Assembly (NCBI GenBank): GCA_016707115.1
Contig: JADJIH010000006.1
Span: forward strand, 310,001 to 374,000
Length of the DNA stretch: 64,000 nucleotides
Direction: 5' to 3'
DNA from: Ignavibacteriales bacterium
GTDB taxonomy: Bacteria > Bacteroidota > Ignavibacteria > Ignavibacteriales > Ignavibacteriaceae
Part shown: piece after piece, positions 7,984 through 18,300 of the stretch
Numbering within the stretch: the first letter of the stretch is position 1
Layout: each line of letters opens with the position of its first letter
Position numbers and translations under genes: made by a program
The notes under the pieces: generated by a model
The model's input: only the letters and a program-made list of their open reading frames with translations
The model's database searches: none
What the model was told of the DNA's origin: nothing

Positions 7984-9636
7984 CTATTTATTGTAAATAA
8001 TTTTCCCATCAAACATTGTCATTTCAACTTTTACATCTTTTATTTTAATTGGATCTATCGTTAGAATATCATCACTTAAAATTATTAAGTCTGCAAGTTT
8101 TCCTGTTTCAATTGTTCCTTTAATATTTTCTTCGAAAGAAGCATAAGCGGAATTTATAGTATAACATTTAATTGCATCTTCAACAGAAATCATTTGTTCT
8201 GGAATCCATCCATCTGGATTTTTATTATCTAAAGTTCTTCTGGTTACAGCTGCATAAATTCCAAGCAAAGGATTTAAGGGAGCAACGTACCAATCGGTGC
8301 CAAAGCACATTTTTACACCTGCATCTAAAAACGATTTAAATGGATAAGTGTATTTAATTCTTTCAGGTCCAATTCGCTTCTCAGCCCAAACTCCGTCATC
8401 AATGCAATGGTAAGGTTGTACGGATGCTATTACTCCAAGTTCAGCAAATCTTTTTATATCTTCAAATCTTACATGCTGCGCATGCTCTAACCTAAATCTT
8501 CGATCCCATTTAGGATTTTGCTTGATTATCTTTTCATATAAATCGAGCATATAAGAATTTGCTTTATCGCCAATAGCGTGAACAGAGAGTTGTAGATGAT
8601 TCTTATCAGCATCTAATCCCCATTTTTCCATGCTGCCATCGGTTATAATATCCATAGGCAAACCTGTTGAAGTCGTATCCTGATTATATCTTTCAAAAAA
8701 CCAGGCTGTACTCGAACCAAGTGAACCATCAGCAAATGCTTTTAGTGAACCCATTCTTATAAAGTCATCACCATAACCAATATTAATATTTTTATCTACA
8801 AGATTCTTATAATCAGAAATAGGCCAACGAGTAAAAATTCTGCAAGTAAGTTTTCCTTCTTCTTTTATCTTTTGGAATGTTGTAAGAGCATCTTCAAATG
8901 TAATATCCTGAACACTTGTAATTCCTAAACTTTTAGCTTCTTCCAATGCTGCTAGTGCTGCATCATAATTTTCCTGTGATGTTGCAGAGGGAATGATATT
9001 ATAGATAAAGTTCATTGCATTATCTTTTAGCACACCTGTTGGCTCTCCCGTTTTTGGATCTTTCACAATCAATCCGCCATCAGGGCTTTCAGTGTCTTTT
9101 GTAATACCAGCTAGTTTCATCGCATAAGAATTAGCAAGCCCCATGTGTCCATCTAATCTTTCAACAAAGACCGGAGTATTTGGTGCTATGTCATCAATCA
9201 TTTCTTTAGTTGGAAGTTCTTTTACTTCCCATTTTTCATGATCCCAATAGCCTCCGGTAATCCATTTACTAGGATACTTGGATACATACTCTCTTAAAAT
9301 AGTTCTAAATTCAGTTGTAGAATTTGCAGGACGTAAATCGATTCCAAGTAAATAAAATCCACCACTGATAAAATGAACATGATTATCGATGAATCCAGGC
9401 AGCATTAGTTTACCATAAAGATCAATCACCTTTGTGTTGGAATCAATAAATTGTTTTACTTCAATATCCGATCCTACAAATAAAATTTTATTTCCTTCAA
9501 CTATAACTGATTGAGCTAAGGGCTGCTTTTCATTTACAGTGTAAATCTTTCCATTGATGAATGCTGTTTTCATTGTTTGTGCTTCTATAGTTGATAAAAT
9601 TACAAGTGATAAGAAAAACGATATTAAACTTTTCAT
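7984..9636 (-). CDS. exported amidohydrolase, YtcJ-like (Amidohydro_3)
   Basis: About 550 residues from the ATG at 9636; an in-frame TTG at 9663 would add nine residues before the signal peptide. The signal peptide 'MKSLISFFLSLVILSTIEAQ' suggests a periplasmic enzyme. The family opens with 'TAFINGKIYTVNEKQPLAQSV' and 'LMLPGFIDNHVHF' (the HxH metal pair). Later metal-site regions are 'HAIGDKANS', 'RLEHAQHV' and 'CFGTDWYV' (the late Asp). YtcJ-type enzymes hydrolyse amide, formamide or related C-N bonds; the substrate here cannot be told. Confidence 0.85.
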   Translation of the reverse strand: MKSLISFFLSLVILSTIEAQTMKTAFINGKIYTVNEKQPLAQSVIVEGNKILFVGSDIEVKQFIDSNTKVIDLYGKLMLPGFIDNHVHFISGGFYLLGIDLRPANSTTEFRTILREYVSKYPSKWITGGYWDHEKWEVKELPTKEMIDDIAPNTPVFVERLDGHMGLANSYAMKLAGITKDTESPDGGLIVKDPKTGEPTGVLKDNAMNFIYNIIPSATSQENYDAALAALEEAKSLGITSVQDITFEDALTTFQKIKEEGKLTCRIFTRWPISDYKNLVDKNINIGYGDDFIRMGSLKAFADGSLGSSTAWFFERYNQDTTSTGLPMDIITDGSMEKWGLDADKNHLQLSVHAIGDKANSYMLDLYEKIIKQNPKWDRRFRLEHAQHVRFEDIKRFAELGVIASVQPYHCIDDGVWAEKRIGPERIKYTYPFKSFLDAGVKMCFGTDWYVAPLNPLLGIYAAVTRRTLDNKNPDGWIPEQMISVEDAIKCYTINSAYASFEENIKGTIETGKLADLIILSDDILTIDPIKIKDVKVEMTMFDGKIIYNK

Positions 9637-9686
9637 AAGATTCTTTCTTGATTTCTTAATCAAAAATAAGGCAGAGGTTTAAAAAG

Positions 9687-9724
9687 AAAAAGGATTTAAA
9701 CCATTAAAGATTTAAATCCTTTTA
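9687..9724 (-). terminator. strong terminator between 9742-11277 and 7984-9636
   Basis: AAAAAGGATTTAAA-type and TTTAAATCCTTTT-type arms form a stem of at least 13 bp with a 10-base loop. T-rich flanks on both strands make it potentially bidirectional. It lies 18 bases past the stop of the minus-strand T9SS gene and would separate that gene from the amidohydrolase. Confidence 0.75.
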
Positions 9725-9741
9725 TCAAAAACATATTAAAA

Positions 9742-11277
9742 CTATTTCATCAACTGCATCTTTTTAACTGAAGTAAAATTTCCAGCTTCAATCTTGTATA
9801 GATAAATTCCGCTTGATAAGTTAGAAGCATTAAAATCAACAGAGTGATTTCCGGCTGAGAATTTAGAGTTAACCAATTCTCCGACTTTTTGTCCTATCAA
9901 ATTATAAACAGTAATCTTAACATTACTCTCCATTGGGAGAGTAAATCCAATTTTTGTAGCAGGATTGAAGGGATTAGGATAATTCTGTTTTAAACCAAAT
10001 TCAGCAGGTGTAACTCCATTAACTTCAACGGATGATGAATATTCGAAAGTTCCGTCGAAATCTACCTGTTTTAATCTGTAATAAGTTTTTTGAGACGGCA
10101 GATTAGAAATAAAAAAATTATAACTCTTATTTTCTGATGTTGTTCCATATCCTGGAACAAAACCAATTTTTTCGAACTTTTCATTATTAAGACTTTTCTC
10201 GATTTCAAAACCAAGATTATTTAATTCAGTTGCGGTAGTCCAATTTAGAGTTGTATTTCCATCAATAATAGAGGCACTGAATGAAGTAAGTTCGACAGGA
10301 ATAAAATAAGGTGAATCAAGTTTATAAAATCCGCCTCCTTGAGCGGCAAACTGTGTCATGGTATCAATTGAAACAACCTGATATCCTGAAGCCGGAATGT
10401 TTATAGGAATCCAGGTAGCACCAGCATCGGTAGATCTCCAGCTTCCGGGAGAAGTTGAATAACTGTTAGCCAAAATTATATTACCATCTGATTCTTGAAT
10501 ATGGATTCCCCACATATTAATTGATCCAAAATAAGGAACAAGCGTCCATGTTTGACCAAAATTTGTAGACTTAAGCATACCGCCGCCACCGCTCCATTTA
10601 GTTGCCCAGGCAATTCCCGGATTTTGGAAATCAACTGAGATAGTTGGGATCTCTCCGGATGTACTATAAGTTTGAGCCCATGTTACACCATAATCAGTAC
10701 TTCTAAATATTCCCGTACCATTATCACCTACAAGAATAATGGATGTGTCAGGAAAGACTTCAATATCACAAGGAGCACTATTTGATCCAACACTTGTTGA
10801 AATTGTTGTCCAAGTAGAACCGAAATCAGTTGAGCGAGAAAAATTTGTTCCATTCATCATGTAAAGAGTATCCGGATGAGTTGGATCTTGTGTAATAGGA
10901 ATTCCAAAGAAAGAGAATGATAAGCCATCAGCTGTAATAGTCCAAGAAGATCCTGAATTTGTTGTCTTAACTACTTTATCTGTTGTACCTTCAATTCCAA
11001 CCACAATTGTAGAAGGATTAGAGTCATCCACAATTACACATTTTATTTCTGTTGCTTGAGGAACATTAATTCCCATTTGTGTAAAGGTTTCACCTCGATC
11101 AGTACTTTTGTATACTTTATTATCAGATCCATAATAAACATTATTTGCATTAAACAATTCTACATCAATTGGGCCACCAAGACTGCTTCCTGATTGCTTT
11201 AATTCCCAAGTATAAAATTGTGAAAATGTAGCTGTGGTAAGTAAGACAGAAAATAGTGCTGTAAAGAAAACCTTCAT
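9742..11277 (-). CDS. secreted Asp-box (BNR-like) propeller protein with T9SS type A sorting domain
   Basis: A 511-residue exported protein. After a signal peptide ('MKVFFTALFSVLLTTATFSQ') come at least six Asp-box-like repeats of the form S/T-x-D/N-x-G-x-T-W (for example 'STDRGETF', 'TNSGSSWT', 'STDFGSTWT', 'STDYGVTWA', 'STNFGQTWT', 'STDAGATWI'), as in sialidase/YCF48-like propellers. A fibronectin-like segment follows (about residues 325-420). The last 85 residues are a type IX secretion sorting domain with 'GLKQNYPNPFNPATK' and the terminal 'SVKKMQLMK'. It is predicted to cross the outer membrane by T9SS and be surface-attached or released. No enzymatic residues are evident. Confidence 0.88.
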   Translation of the reverse strand: MKVFFTALFSVLLTTATFSQFYTWELKQSGSSLGGPIDVELFNANNVYYGSDNKVYKSTDRGETFTQMGINVPQATEIKCVIVDDSNPSTIVVGIEGTTDKVVKTTNSGSSWTITADGLSFSFFGIPITQDPTHPDTLYMMNGTNFSRSTDFGSTWTTISTSVGSNSAPCDIEVFPDTSIILVGDNGTGIFRSTDYGVTWAQTYSTSGEIPTISVDFQNPGIAWATKWSGGGGMLKSTNFGQTWTLVPYFGSINMWGIHIQESDGNIILANSYSTSPGSWRSTDAGATWIPINIPASGYQVVSIDTMTQFAAQGGGFYKLDSPYFIPVELTSFSASIIDGNTTLNWTTATELNNLGFEIEKSLNNEKFEKIGFVPGYGTTSENKSYNFFISNLPSQKTYYRLKQVDFDGTFEYSSSVEVNGVTPAEFGLKQNYPNPFNPATKIGFTLPMESNVKITVYNLIGQKVGELVNSKFSAGNHSVDFNASNLSSGIYLYKIEAGNFTSVKKMQLMK

Positions 11278-11478
11278 CCTGAAACCTCACTGAATAAATT
11301 ATGATTAAATAATCGGATTTGCGGATTGAAGATAAAAACAAGTGATAAAATAACAAACAATTTTTTTTATTTAGTAGAAAAAAGAATGTTAACCAAGTCA
11401 AAACTTGTGTCTATTCATTAGCAAACATATCGAAAAATTTTTATGTTCACACAGTTAAAATAAAAGTTTAAGGAGAAA

Positions 11479-12201
11479 ATGAATTTAGACGTTCTGATTT
11501 TTGCTGCTCATCCAGATGATGCAGAACTTGCTATGGGAGGAACAATTGCAAAGCTTACCAAAAGTGATCTTAAAGTTGGTATAATTGATCTAACTCGTGG
11601 TGAACTTGGTACCAGAGGCACACCTGAAACAAGGCAGCGTGAAGCCTTTAATGCTGCAATAGCTTTAAAGGTTGCGGTACGGGAAAATCTAGAAATTCCT
11701 GATGGTGATATTAGAAACTCAAAAGAGAATCTGATGAAGGTAATTATTGAGATAAGAAAGTTTAAACCCAAAATTGTATTTGCTCCCTATTTTAACGATC
11801 GCCATCCAGATCATATTGATGCGAGTCAATTAATTAAACGCGCAATGTTTTCAACAGGATTATCAAAGATAAAAACGTTTGATAAGGAAGTGCCTCAAAA
11901 TCATTACAGACCTCAAAAAGTATTCTACTATATGCAGACTTACACTTTTGATCCAACCTTTATTGTTGATATTTCAGAAACTATGGAACTTAAAATGAAA
12001 TCGGTGCAGTGTTATTCCACCCAATTTCATGATCCAAAGAGTAGGGAACCGGAAACTTTTATAAGCAGCCCGGAGTTTCTTAACTATATTAAATCACGTG
12101 CAGAATTTTATGGATTTTCAATAGGTAAAAAATTTGGAGAAGCATTTTATTCTGAAGAAAAAATTGAATATGATCTGGTTAACATTTTAAGAAAAAACTG
12201 A
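11479..12201 (+). CDS. bshB1: bacillithiol biosynthesis deacetylase BshB1
   Basis: A 240-residue LmbE-fold zinc deacetylase. It removes acetyl from N-acetylglucosaminyl-malate in bacillithiol synthesis. Zinc-site motifs are 'AAHPDDAELAMGG' (H11, D13/D14) and 'RHPDHIDA' (H109, H112). 'TRGELGTRGTPETRQREA' and the 'YYMQTYTFDPTFIVDIS' segment distinguish BshB1 from general LmbE proteins. AAGGAGA sits before the ATG. No bshA or bshC lies in the window. The 200-base gap to the divergent T9SS gene (11278-11478) should hold promoters for both; I see no operator. Confidence 0.88.
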   Translation: MNLDVLIFAAHPDDAELAMGGTIAKLTKSDLKVGIIDLTRGELGTRGTPETRQREAFNAAIALKVAVRENLEIPDGDIRNSKENLMKVIIEIRKFKPKIVFAPYFNDRHPDHIDASQLIKRAMFSTGLSKIKTFDKEVPQNHYRPQKVFYYMQTYTFDPTFIVDISETMELKMKSVQCYSTQFHDPKSREPETFISSPEFLNYIKSRAEFYGFSIGKKFGEAFYSEEKIEYDLVNILRKN

Positions 12202-12271
12202 TTAGATTGAATAAGATTTATTTAAGTCATTGTTTCAATCTATAAACATTAAAAAATATTAAGGAAAATTT

Positions 12272-13873
12272 ATGATCAAAAAAGTTAAGTTGATGGAAGA
12301 ACTTGAATCGATAGGAATAAGAAATACTCGCGAGGTTTTTTATAATTATGGAACTCCTGCACTCTATGAACAAGTTATAAGAAGGCGAGAAGGTTTACTT
12401 GCTCATTTGGGACCATTGGTTGTAAGAACAGGTTATCATACAGGAAGAAGTCCAAATGATAAGTTTATTGTGCGAGAACCCGAAAGTGAAAAAAATATTT
12501 GGTGGGGGAAAGTTAATAAAGGAATGTCTTCAGAATGTGCAGAAAGAATTTACTTCAAAATGATGGCCTACATTCAAGGTAAAGATCTTTATGTAGAAGA
12601 TTGTTATGCAAGTGCAGATGAGAAACATAGAATTGGTATCCGAGTTGTAACTGAAAATGCCTGGCATACTTTATTCGCAAGAAATATGTTCAGACGATAT
12701 GCAAACGATGCAGAATTGGCAAATCATAAAACTGATTTTACAATTATTCAAATGCCGAATTTTCATGCTGATAGAGAAGTTGATTGCACAAATTCGGAAG
12801 TATTCATTCTATTAAACTTTGCAAAAAGGTTAGTGTTAATCGGCGGAACAAGTTACGCTGGTGAAATTAAAAAATCAGTCTTTACCATAATGAACTATCT
12901 TATGCCGCTTCGTGGCGTAATGTCTATGCATTGTTCTGCTAATGTTGGTAAAGATGATGATGTTGCATTGTTCTTTGGATTAAGCGGTACAGGTAAAACA
13001 ACTCTTTCCGCAGATCCTAACAGAAAGTTAATTGGTGATGACGAGCATGGTTGGAGTGATGATGGAGTATTCAATTACGAAGGCGGATGCTATGCAAAGG
13101 TTATAAAATTATCTGAAGAAGCTGAACCTGAAATTTATGAATGCACAAGAAAATTCGGGACAGTATTAGAAAATGTTCAGATAGATTCACAAACACGTAG
13201 ATTAGATTTAGACGATGAAACGTTTACAGAAAATACTCGTGCTGCTTATCCGCTTACACATCTTTCAAACATTGTAGAAATAGGAAAAGCCGGGCATCCT
13301 AAAAATATAATTATGCTTACTGCGGATGCATTTGGTGTTCTTCCTCCAATATCAAAACTTACAACTGACCAAGCTATGTATCATTTTATTTCAGGTTACA
13401 CAGCTAAAGTTGCTGGAACCGAAAAGGGAGTGACAGAACCAAAAGCAACCTTCAGCACTTGTTTTGGAGCTCCGTTTATGGCTCTTCATCCTAGTGTATA
13501 TGCAAAATTGCTGGGTGAAAAAATAGTTAAGCATAAAGTAAATTGCTGGCTTGTTAATACCGGTTGGACAGGCGGACCATACGGCGTTGGAAATAGAATG
13601 AAAATAAAATATACCCGCGCTATGTTAACTGCAGCGTTGGAAGGCAAATTAACGGATGTTGAATATGTTAAAGATCCATTTTTCAATTTAATGGTTCCTC
13701 AAACTTGTCCGGATGTTCCAAATGAAGTATTAAATCCTAAAAATACCTGGACTGATAAGAATGCGTATGACGAGCAAGCCAAAAAACTTGCTAATATGTT
13801 TGTTGAGAACTTCAAAGAATATTCTGAGGGTACTTCTGATGCAATAAAAAATTCAGGTCCTAACAAATTCTAA
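12272..13873 (+). CDS. pckA: phosphoenolpyruvate carboxykinase (ATP)
   Basis: A 533-residue ATP-type PEPCK interconverting oxaloacetate + ATP and PEP + CO2 + ADP, at the gluconeogenesis/TCA junction. 'GLSGTGKTTLSADPNR' is the kinase-1a P-loop (K242). 'LIGDDEHGW' is the metal-binding kinase-2 region and 'RTGYHTGRSPNDKFIV' the oxaloacetate-binding N-terminal motif. 'NTGWTGGPYGVGNRM' near the C-terminus is also typical. The length is standard. AAGGAAAA precedes the ATG. A 9-bp-stem hairpin follows the gene. Confidence 0.97.
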   Translation: MIKKVKLMEELESIGIRNTREVFYNYGTPALYEQVIRRREGLLAHLGPLVVRTGYHTGRSPNDKFIVREPESEKNIWWGKVNKGMSSECAERIYFKMMAYIQGKDLYVEDCYASADEKHRIGIRVVTENAWHTLFARNMFRRYANDAELANHKTDFTIIQMPNFHADREVDCTNSEVFILLNFAKRLVLIGGTSYAGEIKKSVFTIMNYLMPLRGVMSMHCSANVGKDDDVALFFGLSGTGKTTLSADPNRKLIGDDEHGWSDDGVFNYEGGCYAKVIKLSEEAEPEIYECTRKFGTVLENVQIDSQTRRLDLDDETFTENTRAAYPLTHLSNIVEIGKAGHPKNIIMLTADAFGVLPPISKLTTDQAMYHFISGYTAKVAGTEKGVTEPKATFSTCFGAPFMALHPSVYAKLLGEKIVKHKVNCWLVNTGWTGGPYGVGNRMKIKYTRAMLTAALEGKLTDVEYVKDPFFNLMVPQTCPDVPNEVLNPKNTWTDKNAYDEQAKKLANMFVENFKEYSEGTSDAIKNSGPNKF

Positions 13874-13882
13874 AATTCTTTA

Positions 13883-13913
13883 AATGCGGGATGGATTTAG
13901 TTCGTCCCGCATT
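13883..13913 (+). terminator. hairpin terminator of pckA
   Basis: AATGCGGGA pairs with TCCCGCATT across a 13-base loop, ten bases after the pckA stop. The downstream T-run is poor, so termination may be partial, or helped by Rho. Confidence 0.55.
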
Positions 13914-14009
13914 CTAAAAATAGCTAAACTCATCATTGATTCTCATCTAAACTACTTTTAATTTCCTTTTAAAATATTTTAATTCACTACCACAATAGAG
14001 GAACATCAA

Positions 14010-15899
14010 ATGGCAGAAAAAAAACTTACCGGTGAAGTTTATTATCCAACAAATGAGATAATGGATTATGCACATGCGAAATGTGAAAGTTTGTATAAAT
14101 CTGCCGAAAAAGACCCTATTGGATTCTGGGAAACCGAAGCAAAGAATCTTTACTGGTTTACTAAGTGGGATAAAGTACTTGATGATTCCAATAAACCTTT
14201 CTTCAAGTGGTTTACCGGTGCAAAAACTAACATAGCTTATAACTGTCTTGATGTTCATGTTCAAACACCGAGAAGAAATAAACTTGCACTGATATGGGAA
14301 GGTGAAGATGGCGAGTTTAGATCTTATTCTTACTTCAAATTACACAGAGAAACATGCCGCTTTGCAAATGTTCTTAAAAGTCTTGGCGTAAAAAAAGGTG
14401 ATAGAGTTACTCTTTATATGGGCCGAATTCCAGAATTAATGATTGGTATGTTAGCTTGTGCACGTATTGGCGCTATTCATTCAGTTGTGTATGGAGGATT
14501 TTCTGTAGAAGCACTTCATGAAAGATTGGAAGACAGTCAGTCAAAAGTTTTAATTGTAGCTGATGGTGCTTATCAGAGAGGAAAAATAGTAGAGCTTAAA
14601 AAAATTGCAGATGAAGCTTTACAACGTGCGGCAACTGTTGAAAGTGTACTTGTCGTTAAGCGAACTGGTCATCAGATAAATATGGAATTTGGAAGAGATA
14701 TGTGGTATCACGAATTAGTTAATCTTCCGATAGCGAACAGTACAGAATGTCTTGAAATTGTTGATGCAGAAGACCCGCTTTTTATGTTGTATACTTCCGG
14801 CACAACAGGAAAGCCTAAAGCCATTATGCATACACACGGCGGTTATATGGTTGGTACTTACGCTACACTAAAATATGTGTTTGATATTCATGAAGAAGAT
14901 AGATACTGGTGCGCTGCTGATCCTGGCTGGATAACGGGGCACAGTTATATTGTATACGGTCCTTTGCTAAATGGAGCAACATCTTTTATGTATGAAGGAG
15001 CACCAACTTATCCTTATCCGCATAGATGGTGGCAAATGATTGAAAAATATGGTATCAATATCCTGTACACAGCTCCAACTGCAATTCGTGGTTTGATGAG
15101 ATATGGAGACGCATGGCCGAATCGTTACAATTTATCAACATTAAGATTATTAGGAAGTGTTGGTGAACCAATAAATCCTGAAGCGTGGAAATGGTATCAT
15201 CGGGTAATTGGAAAAGAAAAATGTCCGATTATGGATACCTGGTGGCAAACGGAAACAGGAATGTTTATGATAACTCCTATGCCGTGCACTCCACTAAAAC
15301 CGGGTTCAGGTACTAAACCATTTCCAGGAATTATTGCTGATGTCGTTGATGAAGCTGGTAATTCCGTTAAACCGAATGAAGAAGGTTATCTTGTTATAAA
15401 AACGCCTTGGCCATCTATGTTAAGAACAATATGGAATGATCCTGATAAATATGTAAATCAATATTGGAGCAAGTATCCGGGGGTTTATATGACCGGAGAT
15501 TCTGCACGTAAAGATGAAGATGGATATTTCTGGATAATCGGAAGAGTTGATGATGTAATAAAAGTTTCTGGCTACCGACTAGGAACGGCAGAAATTGAAA
15601 GTGCATTGGTTAGTCATCAAGCCGTTGCAGAAGCTGCAGCAATTGGTTTGCCGCACGATGTAAAAGGAAATGCAATTCATTGTTATGTTTTGTTACGAAC
15701 TGGTTATGAAAAATCGGATAAGTTGATTGAAGAATTAAGACAGCATGTTGGTCACGAAGTTGGTCCGATCGCTAAACCGGAAACCATTGAGATTGTTGAA
15801 TCTTTACCTAAAACTCGCAGTGGAAAAATTATGCGAAGAGTACTGAAGGCTAAGGCATTAGGTTTGGATCCTGGGAATTTAAGTACACTTGAAGAATAA
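14010..15899 (+). CDS. acsA: acetyl-CoA synthetase (AMP-forming)
   Basis: A 629-residue acyl-adenylate-forming enzyme that makes acetyl-CoA from acetate, ATP and CoA. Core motifs are 'MLYTSGTTGKPKAIMHTHGG' (A3), 'DTWWQTETGMFM' (A5), 'YMTGDSARKDEDGYFWIIGR' and 'LPKTRSGKIMRRVLK', with the acetylation-sensitive lysine at about K606. The tryptophan-rich substrate pocket (DTWWQTETG) supports acetate or another short acid rather than a long chain. It follows pckA by 136 bases on the same strand, which fits growth on acetate or overflow acids. Confidence 0.95.
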   Translation: MAEKKLTGEVYYPTNEIMDYAHAKCESLYKSAEKDPIGFWETEAKNLYWFTKWDKVLDDSNKPFFKWFTGAKTNIAYNCLDVHVQTPRRNKLALIWEGEDGEFRSYSYFKLHRETCRFANVLKSLGVKKGDRVTLYMGRIPELMIGMLACARIGAIHSVVYGGFSVEALHERLEDSQSKVLIVADGAYQRGKIVELKKIADEALQRAATVESVLVVKRTGHQINMEFGRDMWYHELVNLPIANSTECLEIVDAEDPLFMLYTSGTTGKPKAIMHTHGGYMVGTYATLKYVFDIHEEDRYWCAADPGWITGHSYIVYGPLLNGATSFMYEGAPTYPYPHRWWQMIEKYGINILYTAPTAIRGLMRYGDAWPNRYNLSTLRLLGSVGEPINPEAWKWYHRVIGKEKCPIMDTWWQTETGMFMITPMPCTPLKPGSGTKPFPGIIADVVDEAGNSVKPNEEGYLVIKTPWPSMLRTIWNDPDKYVNQYWSKYPGVYMTGDSARKDEDGYFWIIGRVDDVIKVSGYRLGTAEIESALVSHQAVAEAAAIGLPHDVKGNAIHCYVLLRTGYEKSDKLIEELRQHVGHEVGPIAKPETIEIVESLPKTRSGKIMRRVLKAKALGLDPGNLSTLEE

Positions 15900-15930
15900 T
15901 CATTCTGAGAATTATTTAATACATATTCTG

Positions 15931-15946
15931 CCTCTGAAATCAGAGG
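15931..15946 (+). terminator. small hairpin after acsA
   Basis: CCTCTG and CAGAGG form a 6-bp stem with a 4-base loop about 30 bases after the acsA stop codon. The downstream sequence is only moderately T-rich. It is a weak terminator candidate. Confidence 0.4.
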
Positions 15947-16059
15947 TAGTTGATTCTTATAAGATTATAAATGAATTGGGAAAAAATAAGTGTGTATTCT
16001 AAAAATGATTTAATATATATTAGTTCTGCATTTTAATTATAACTCTTACAGAAACTAGA

Positions 16060-18300
16060 TTGCAGAACACGTTTATTAAAATCCTACAAGTTGTTTTATT
16101 AATAATTCTAAGCTTCTCACAATTTTCTAATGCCCAGCAATTCGGAAAACTAAGAGGTGTAGTTACCGATTCATCTAATGGAGAAGTATTAGTTTATTGC
16201 AACGTATTCATAAATGAAATCAACACCGGTGCTTCAACTGATCAAAGAGGAATGTTTATTATAAACGGCGTCCCTGCTAATCAGGAATTTGAAGCAATTG
16301 TTTCTTACGTTGGTTATAAAACAAAATCAATCAAATTTGCCGTCAATTCTAATCAGATTAAAGACACAACTATTGCCTTACAGCCAATAAGCCTCGAACT
16401 TAATCCAATTGAAAAAATAGGTGAGCGAGTAGTTGAAAAAAATGTTACGGATCTTGGCTTGGAAAAGATTTCTATCAAACAATTAGAGACTCTTCCAAAA
16501 GGAGTTGAAACTGATGTTATGAGGAGTTTGCAGTATTTACCTGGGGTTCGCTCTACAGGTGATATTTCAAGCAGATATTATGTTCGCGGGGGAAGTGGTG
16601 ATCAAAATCTAGTCTTATTAAACGGCGTTACTCTTTATGCACCTTTTCATTCACTTGGATTGTTTAGTTCAATTGATCCAGAGATGATCAATTCAATAGA
16701 ATTTTTTAAAGGAGGTTTTTCCTCTGAATACTCAGGTCGTTTATCTTCGATTCTGAATGTTCTAACCAAAGATGGAAATAAAAAAAGACTTGGCGGAAGT
16801 GCAAGTATTAGTTTTTTAACCGCTAAAGGATTGCTTGAGGGTCCAATTCCAAATGGTTCATTTATAGTAACCACAAGATTCAGTTATTCGGATGAGATAA
16901 CTAAAAAATTTCTAAACAATGAAACGGTTCCAATAGATTTTTATGATGTTTCTGCAAAACTTAACTATTCAAGTCCCAAGATATTTAACAATGCAAAATT
17001 TTCATTATTCACATTTCTGAGCAGTGACAATATTCAATACTCCGATCCAGCCCGAGAAGAATACGGCTGGAAAAATTTTCTGTTGGATTTTGAATGGATT
17101 CAAATTTATAATGCTCCATTTTTTTCCAGACTTGGAATATCTGCAAGTAATTTTGAAGGAAAGATTGTACCGAACGGTAGCAATCTAAAACCACTAAATA
17201 ATGAAGTTAAAGATGTATCAATTACGTTTGATCTTAATGCAGTGTTAGACAGTAAAGATGAAATTGACTTAGGATTGATGATTAAAATACTTGATACACA
17301 GCTTCTCACAGAAAGTAAAACCGGGATTGAATCACAATTGAGCAAATTTGCGGGCAACATAAGTATATATGCAAAATATAAATTATTAAGATATGAGATG
17401 TTCGGATTAGATGTTGGATCAAGACTTAATGTAACGGGATTAAATGCCAATTCGGCTGGAACATTTGAACCGAGAATTAGTTTTACATTCAGACCTATTG
17501 AAAAGATTGTTTTAAAAGGTTCAGCCGGAATTTATCTTCAAGAAGTTACGGCAGTTTCTGATGAAGATGAGATTATCTCAATTTTTGATCCATGGATTAT
17601 TATTCCTGACTATCTTAATCCGGCTAAAGGTATAAGTTACTCAGGCGGAATTGAATATGAACTTTCAAGAGAATCAAGCCTACAAATTGAAGGATATTAT
17701 AGGAACAGTTCAGACATTCCAGTGATAAATCAAGAAAAGATTTTTGAATATGAGCCAGATCTTATCTCAGGTACACTTGAATCTTACGGATGGGAATTTG
17801 GTTTTTATATTCACAATGATATTTATTCAGTATCAACATCTTATTCATTGAGCTGGGTATACAAAACAGTAAATAATTACGTCTATTATCCTAAGTATGA
17901 TTCAAGACATTCAGGAAATATTTTATTCGAATATAATATTGGCAGTTCTTGGAATGTTAGCGCGGTGTGGACGATATCCTCCGGATTACCATTTACTCAA
18001 ATGATTTCATATTACGATAAATACAACATTGAAAATCCTTTTGAAGTTGTATCAAACAATAATAACTACATGCCGTACTTAGTCTTAGCTGATAAAAATT
18101 TAGGGAGGCTTCCTGCATATCACAGACTCGATCTTGGATTAACAAAAAAATTCATAATAGGACCATCAGTATTTAGTATTGGCTTAAATGTAATTAATGC
18201 TTATAACAGAGAGAATATTTTTTACTACGAACGTGATACAGGCAGGCGAGTTAATATGCTGCCTTTTCTTTTTACTGCAACTGTTAAGGTTGAAATATGA
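16060..18300 (+). CDS. TonB-dependent receptor with N-terminal carboxypeptidase-like domain
   Basis: A 746-residue outer-membrane receptor. After a signal peptide (about residues 1-26, ending 'SNAQ') comes a CarboxypepD_reg-like beta-sandwich (about 29-115, 'GKLRGVVTDSSNGEVL'). The plug follows (about 125-235) with 'RYYVRGGSGDQNLVLLNGV' and 'GGFSSEYSGRLSSILNV', then the beta-barrel. The start is TTG. The last four bases (ATGA) overlap the start of the DUF4249-like lipoprotein gene, so the pair is translationally coupled. The barrel is short for a SusC protein, closer to receptors paired with DUF4249. The ligand is unknown. Confidence 0.88.
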   Translation: MQNTFIKILQVVLLIILSFSQFSNAQQFGKLRGVVTDSSNGEVLVYCNVFINEINTGASTDQRGMFIINGVPANQEFEAIVSYVGYKTKSIKFAVNSNQIKDTTIALQPISLELNPIEKIGERVVEKNVTDLGLEKISIKQLETLPKGVETDVMRSLQYLPGVRSTGDISSRYYVRGGSGDQNLVLLNGVTLYAPFHSLGLFSSIDPEMINSIEFFKGGFSSEYSGRLSSILNVLTKDGNKKRLGGSASISFLTAKGLLEGPIPNGSFIVTTRFSYSDEITKKFLNNETVPIDFYDVSAKLNYSSPKIFNNAKFSLFTFLSSDNIQYSDPAREEYGWKNFLLDFEWIQIYNAPFFSRLGISASNFEGKIVPNGSNLKPLNNEVKDVSITFDLNAVLDSKDEIDLGLMIKILDTQLLTESKTGIESQLSKFAGNISIYAKYKLLRYEMFGLDVGSRLNVTGLNANSAGTFEPRISFTFRPIEKIVLKGSAGIYLQEVTAVSDEDEIISIFDPWIIIPDYLNPAKGISYSGGIEYELSRESSLQIEGYYRNSSDIPVINQEKIFEYEPDLISGTLESYGWEFGFYIHNDIYSVSTSYSLSWVYKTVNNYVYYPKYDSRHSGNILFEYNIGSSWNVSAVWTISSGLPFTQMISYYDKYNIENPFEVVSNNNNYMPYLVLADKNLGRLPAYHRLDLGLTKKFIIGPSVFSIGLNVINAYNRENIFYYERDTGRRVNMLPFLFTATVKVEI